From an uncultured Bacteroidaceae bacterium (GTDB lineage: Bacteria > Bacteroidota > Bacteroidia > Bacteroidales > Bacteroidaceae), in the NCBI GenBank assembly GCA_934293005.1, contig CAKQYA010000052.1, forward strand, positions 1 to 8,902: a DNA stretch of 8,902 nt, written 5' to 3'. Shown here one piece after another: positions 6,640 to 8,902 of the stretch. Made by a program: the position numbers and the translations under genes. Each line of letters starts with the position of its first letter. Position 1 is the stretch's first letter. Below the pieces are notes generated by a model, which saw only the letters and a list, made by a program, of their open reading frames with translations, was not told where the DNA came from and ran no database searches.

Positions 6640-6695
6640 AACAAATACCTTTGCACAATAATTTCAGATAAATCTCGGAAGTTATATTGCGTATG

Positions 6696-6741
6696 AAAAA
6701 AAACGCATATTGCTATAGACATACAGCTATAACAATATGCG
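6696..6741 (-). terminator. Intrinsic terminator of the - strand operon
   Basis: CGCATATTGCTATAG (6704-6718) and CTATAACAATATGCG (6727-6741) form a 15-bp stem with one mismatch and an 8-nt loop. Read on the - strand the hairpin is followed at once by eight T's (the A-run at 6696-6703). It lies about 27 bp past the stop of the DNPH1-like gene, the textbook arrangement for the end of that operon. Confidence 0.85.
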
Positions 6742-6767
6742 GTATAAAGTTCTTATTGCTTTAAATT

Positions 6768-7523
6768 TCAGCAATGCAATATATTGTCTAAATTATGGTA
6801 AATTTCATCCTCGGATTCGTAAGGAATAATGTTGAAGTATTCGTTTCCATTCAGCATGGCAGAGATGTTAGCATTGGACTTGTCGTAGAAAATATAAACA
6901 GGAATGTTATGAGCTTCTGCGTAAGCCAATTCATAACCCACACCAAGAGAAGGACAAGTACACTCCGCTATCACCATGTCGCTTTGTTTGAGCCATTCGA
7001 TATCTCGTTCATAGATATGTATGTCTATAGCCTTTGTTTGAGCCTTCAAACTCATATTCGTTTTACCGATGTGCTCCGTCAATACTGTGTCAGTCTGCTT
7101 GATGTAGTCAATCATCCGTTGGTACAGATATGCTTCGCCCCTACCTCCACGAATGGATCCAGCAAAGTATATTTTCTTGTTCATGTGGTTATTATTATTT
7201 CCAACAATTTTCATGTGGTTAAAACGGTTACGTAAATTCTTAAGTTCTTCTAGGATATTACGAGTGACATCTTGTTCATCAGAACCATATTCCTTAAAAG
7301 CCTTGCGGGCTAACCAAACATTATTTCCTATGTTTTTTTCTGTATCAAAACCGTAGTCGGACAAGATGTCTCGGTATAAGTATTCATTTGGGGCATCTTG
7401 ATTGGTATAGTTATAATAACACTTGCCGTTTTTGAGATGTCTGAAACCAACAAATCCTTGTTCCTTGTCAGTTACTGTCAGTTCTATTATGTCATCAAAT
7501 ATGTAGCGATGATTTCTCTTCAC
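6768..7523 (-). CDS. Two-domain protein: unknown N-terminal domain plus DNPH1/Rcl-like nucleotide N-hydrolase
   Basis: Residues 114-251 match 2'-deoxynucleoside 5'-phosphate N-hydrolase (DNPH1/Rcl), which cuts the glycosidic bond of deoxynucleotide monophosphates to give free base and deoxyribose 5-phosphate. Visible motifs are KKIYFAGSIRGGRGE (116-130), VLTEHIG (147-153), IYERDIEWLKQSDMVIAE with D174, and CPSLGVGYELAYAE, whose E198 corresponds to the catalytic glutamate. NISAMLNG (219-226) and the C-terminal end also follow the family. Family members are about 140-170 aa, so residues 1-113 are an extra domain: IFDDIIELTV, GFVGFRHLKNGKCYYNYTNQ, then NNVWLARKAFKEYG. I do not recognise it. The start is a GTG at 7523, 29 bp inside the upstream gene and right after an in-frame stop, so the frame cannot extend further. 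An internal ATG at 7184 would give the hydrolase alone. It is the last gene of the operon. Confidence 0.82.
   Translation of the reverse strand: MKRNHRYIFDDIIELTVTDKEQGFVGFRHLKNGKCYYNYTNQDAPNEYLYRDILSDYGFDTEKNIGNNVWLARKAFKEYGSDEQDVTRNILEELKNLRNRFNHMKIVGNNNNHMNKKIYFAGSIRGGRGEAYLYQRMIDYIKQTDTVLTEHIGKTNMSLKAQTKAIDIHIYERDIEWLKQSDMVIAECTCPSLGVGYELAYAEAHNIPVYIFYDKSNANISAMLNGNEYFNIIPYESEDEIYHNLDNILHC
7180..7221. repeat. 12-bp direct repeat at the domain junction
   Basis: TTCATGTGGTTA occurs at 7180-7191 and again at 7210-7221, exactly 30 bp apart and in the same reading frame. On the coding strand each copy encodes NHM. The segment between them, with a poly-Asn run, is the linker between the unknown N-terminal domain and the DNPH1-like domain. 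A short in-frame duplication, or a fusion of two formerly separate start regions, would explain it. Confidence 0.5.
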
Positions 7524-8289
7524 CTTTTACCAATGGAAATTGCTCATTAAGTGCAGTTGTGATCTTCATCATTATTGCATTGTTGTTTATTTTTACAATG
7601 GATTCAATAGCTGCATCATCAATTAATTTTTGGGAGACAACAGGAGTGGGCGTATTCTGGAAAAACTGATATTTTGCCCTTATACACTTTTCTTTATTCT
7701 TGCCATACATCATGAGATATAGCGGATGAATGAAAGCATTTTTTTTGAAATCATCATTCAAATACAATGCCCCCAGTTTCTTTGCTGCATTAAAGAATTT
7801 TCTTGCAACAACTCCATATGTCTTGTGCCAAGCTAAATCGGCGAACCCTAAATATACAGGAAAAGTCAGATGTTGAACATCATAATCTACCATATTGGCA
7901 AGATTCAATTGACTTACTTTATTTAATGCAGCTATCAAGTTAGCTTCGCGAAAATAGAAAAGATTGAATATTTGGATTACGCCTTCAAGCAGTTCACCTT
8001 TGGCGGCATAGTATTCCGAGAACAACCTACCGATGCATTCCATAGTAGGATCAGAGGAAAACTCATACCAATCTGCTCTAAACTCACCATCATCAAAAAC
8101 ACCAAGTAGCTTCAATTCTTCAGGAGAATTTATTGCTGCATGATCGGGACGCTTAAAGTTTGCGGCACCAGGGTTCTTCATGACAACAGATCCTTTAACT
8201 TCCCACGAATTACCGAATTTCAAAATAGTCCTCCATCTAATGCCATCACTCGTTGAACCTAATTTTGTATAATGTGTAAAAACTTTCAT
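7495..8289 (-). CDS. DUF1643-like protein
   Basis: The N-terminal half of this 264-residue protein has the layout of the DUF1643 family, whose function is not established. WRTILKFGN (19-27) leads into SVVMKNPGAANF (34-45), the family's M-L-N-P-S block. SSDPTMECIGRLF (78-90) matches its D-P-T block. VIQIFNLFYFRE (104-115) matches the N-L-F block. The second half (about 120-264) is less conserved to my eye and includes NAFIHPLYLMMYGKNKEK. No signal peptide or membrane segment is present. The ATG at 8289 directly abuts the TAA of the Fic gene, with GGAG about 11 nt upstream, so translation is probably coupled. Its 3' end overlaps the next gene by 29 bp in the +1 frame. The assignment to DUF1643 rests on motifs only. 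Confidence 0.65.
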   Translation of the reverse strand: MKVFTHYTKLGSTSDGIRWRTILKFGNSWEVKGSVVMKNPGAANFKRPDHAAINSPEELKLLGVFDDGEFRADWYEFSSDPTMECIGRLFSEYYAAKGELLEGVIQIFNLFYFREANLIAALNKVSQLNLANMVDYDVQHLTFPVYLGFADLAWHKTYGVVARKFFNAAKKLGALYLNDDFKKNAFIHPLYLMMYGKNKEKCIRAKYQFFQNTPTPVVSQKLIDDAAIESIVKINNNAIMMKITTALNEQFPLVKGEEKSSLHI

Positions 8290-8902
8290 TTATCTGTTCT
8301 CCTTATTTATTAAGTTTACTACAACTTTTACCATTATGTCTTTCTCCTCAGTGCGACTTTCTGCAATCATTAATGTCAAAGCCACAAGTGTGTTGTCGGC
8401 AATTCGCTTATGCCCATCTTGTCCATAAAGAATGCCGTTCTTTTCCATAAACCACAAGAACAACATGGCAGCAATACGCTTGTTGCCATCACTGAACGAA
8501 TGGTTTTTCACAACGAGATAAAGTAGCATAGCTGCTTTTTCTTCTATTGATGGGTAAAGCTCTTCTCCGCCAAATGTTTGGTAAATCTGTCCAATGCTAC
8601 TCTTGAAAGAGTCATCTTTCTCATTTGCAAACCATTTGCTGGCACCAAATTTTTCCTTCAAAGCTTCGATTGCTTCCATTGCATTGCCATATGTCGCACG
8701 AAAAGGCTCTCCTTTTGTCGTTTGCTCTATGTTGAGCGACTGAAAATCATATTTGTCAAGAGTGTCAAGTGCATAAACATAATCGCTTATAACATTAAAG
8801 AGGCCTTCATACTCTCCATTTGTTACGCTCTGCTGCAGAATGATTGCTCGCGACATGAGTTGAACAACATTTTTCAAATCTTCATAGTGGTCAAGCCGCC
8901 TC
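8290..8902 (-). CDS. RhuM-type Fic/Doc-family protein, C-terminal part (5' end outside window)
   Basis: The frame is open to the right edge of the window, beginning RRLDHYEDLKNVVQLMSR, so this is the C-terminal ~203 residues of a longer protein. The TTG at 8877 is not a convincing start. Earlier residues (SDYVYALDTLDKYDF) lead to the Fic core. KNHSFSDGNKRIAAMLFLWF carries the H-x-F-x-D-G-N-K-R catalytic loop, with its coding bases around 8476-8502. ADNTLVALTLMIAESRTEEKD closes the domain. The GNKR form, in place of GNGR, resembles Doc, which phosphorylates EF-Tu, so kinase-like rather than AMP-transferring activity is possible. This arrangement is typical of the C-terminal half of RhuM-family virulence-protein homologues in Bacteroidales. 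It is upstream of the DUF1643-like gene and abuts it, implying one transcript. A known inhibitory-helix motif is not visible here. Its target is unknown. Confidence 0.85.
   Translation of the reverse strand, partial: RRLDHYEDLKNVVQLMSRAIILQQSVTNGEYEGLFNVISDYVYALDTLDKYDFQSLNIEQTTKGEPFRATYGNAMEAIEALKEKFGASKWFANEKDDSFKSSIGQIYQTFGGEELYPSIEEKAAMLLYLVVKNHSFSDGNKRIAAMLFLWFMEKNGILYGQDGHKRIADNTLVALTLMIAESRTEEKDIMVKVVVNLINKENR

Noticed and set aside
6622..6653. + strand promoter-like pair TTG and TACCTTTG
   Set aside because: The -7 match is exact, but nothing coding lies downstream on that strand, and identical octamers occur inside genes at 5721 and 6469, so chance is a good explanation.
6340..6696. 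118-codon + strand frame over the small hypothetical gene
   Set aside because: It runs antisense to the more protein-like - strand frame and into the terminator hairpin region, with a Phe/Ile-rich shadow composition.

Overview
The window looks like accessory chromosomal DNA from a Bacteroidales bacterium (Bacteroides or Prevotella type). Three things point there: moderate to low GC, a Bacteroidetes-style -7 element (TACCTTTG) in front of the small regulator, and proteins of types common in that order (RhuM-type Fic protein, HTH antitoxin, two-gene McrBC/LlaJI-like restriction system). The species cannot be told from the sequence.

Left part (1-2 kb scale): the C-terminal end of a HigA-like HTH protein (1-158), then a strong hairpin terminator. 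A new + strand unit follows: promoter, small Cro/C1-type regulator (410-670), a 26-codon mini-ORF, an McrB-like AAA+ NTPase (773-2608) and a LlaJI/McrC-like PD-(D/E)xK nuclease (2605-4731). The last two overlap by 4 bp and clearly form one two-subunit restriction machine. No DNA methyltransferase is visible in the window, so a modification-dependent (type IV-like) activity is more likely than a classical restriction-modification pair, unless a methylase lies outside.

Middle part (4.7-6.3 kb): an open but start-less reading frame (4725-5042, possible gene remnant), an inverted repeat, and a 188-residue protein resembling the sulfur-binding (phosphorothioate-DNA reader) domain of ScoMcrA-type enzymes but without an HNH nuclease domain. 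After it comes about 560 bp without a convincing gene. This stretch holds a 327-bp segment bounded by near-perfect 22-bp inverted repeats (MITE-like), a perfect 20-bp palindrome, and a cluster of six CAGTAnCAn units in both orientations.

Right part (6.3-8.9 kb), all on the - strand: the 3' end of a RhuM-type Fic protein (entering from the right edge), a DUF1643-like protein, and a two-domain protein whose C-terminal half closely matches DNPH1/Rcl 2'-deoxynucleoside 5'-phosphate N-hydrolase. These three genes abut or overlap and end at a good intrinsic terminator (6696-6741). A small unrecognised - strand gene (6310-6639) follows.

Taken together this looks like a small defence island. One side carries an NTP-driven modification-dependent restriction system with an adjacent candidate DNA-modification reader. 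The other side carries a Fic protein and a nucleotide-hydrolysing enzyme. Repeat-rich, possibly mobile DNA lies between them. The joint action of these parts is inference.
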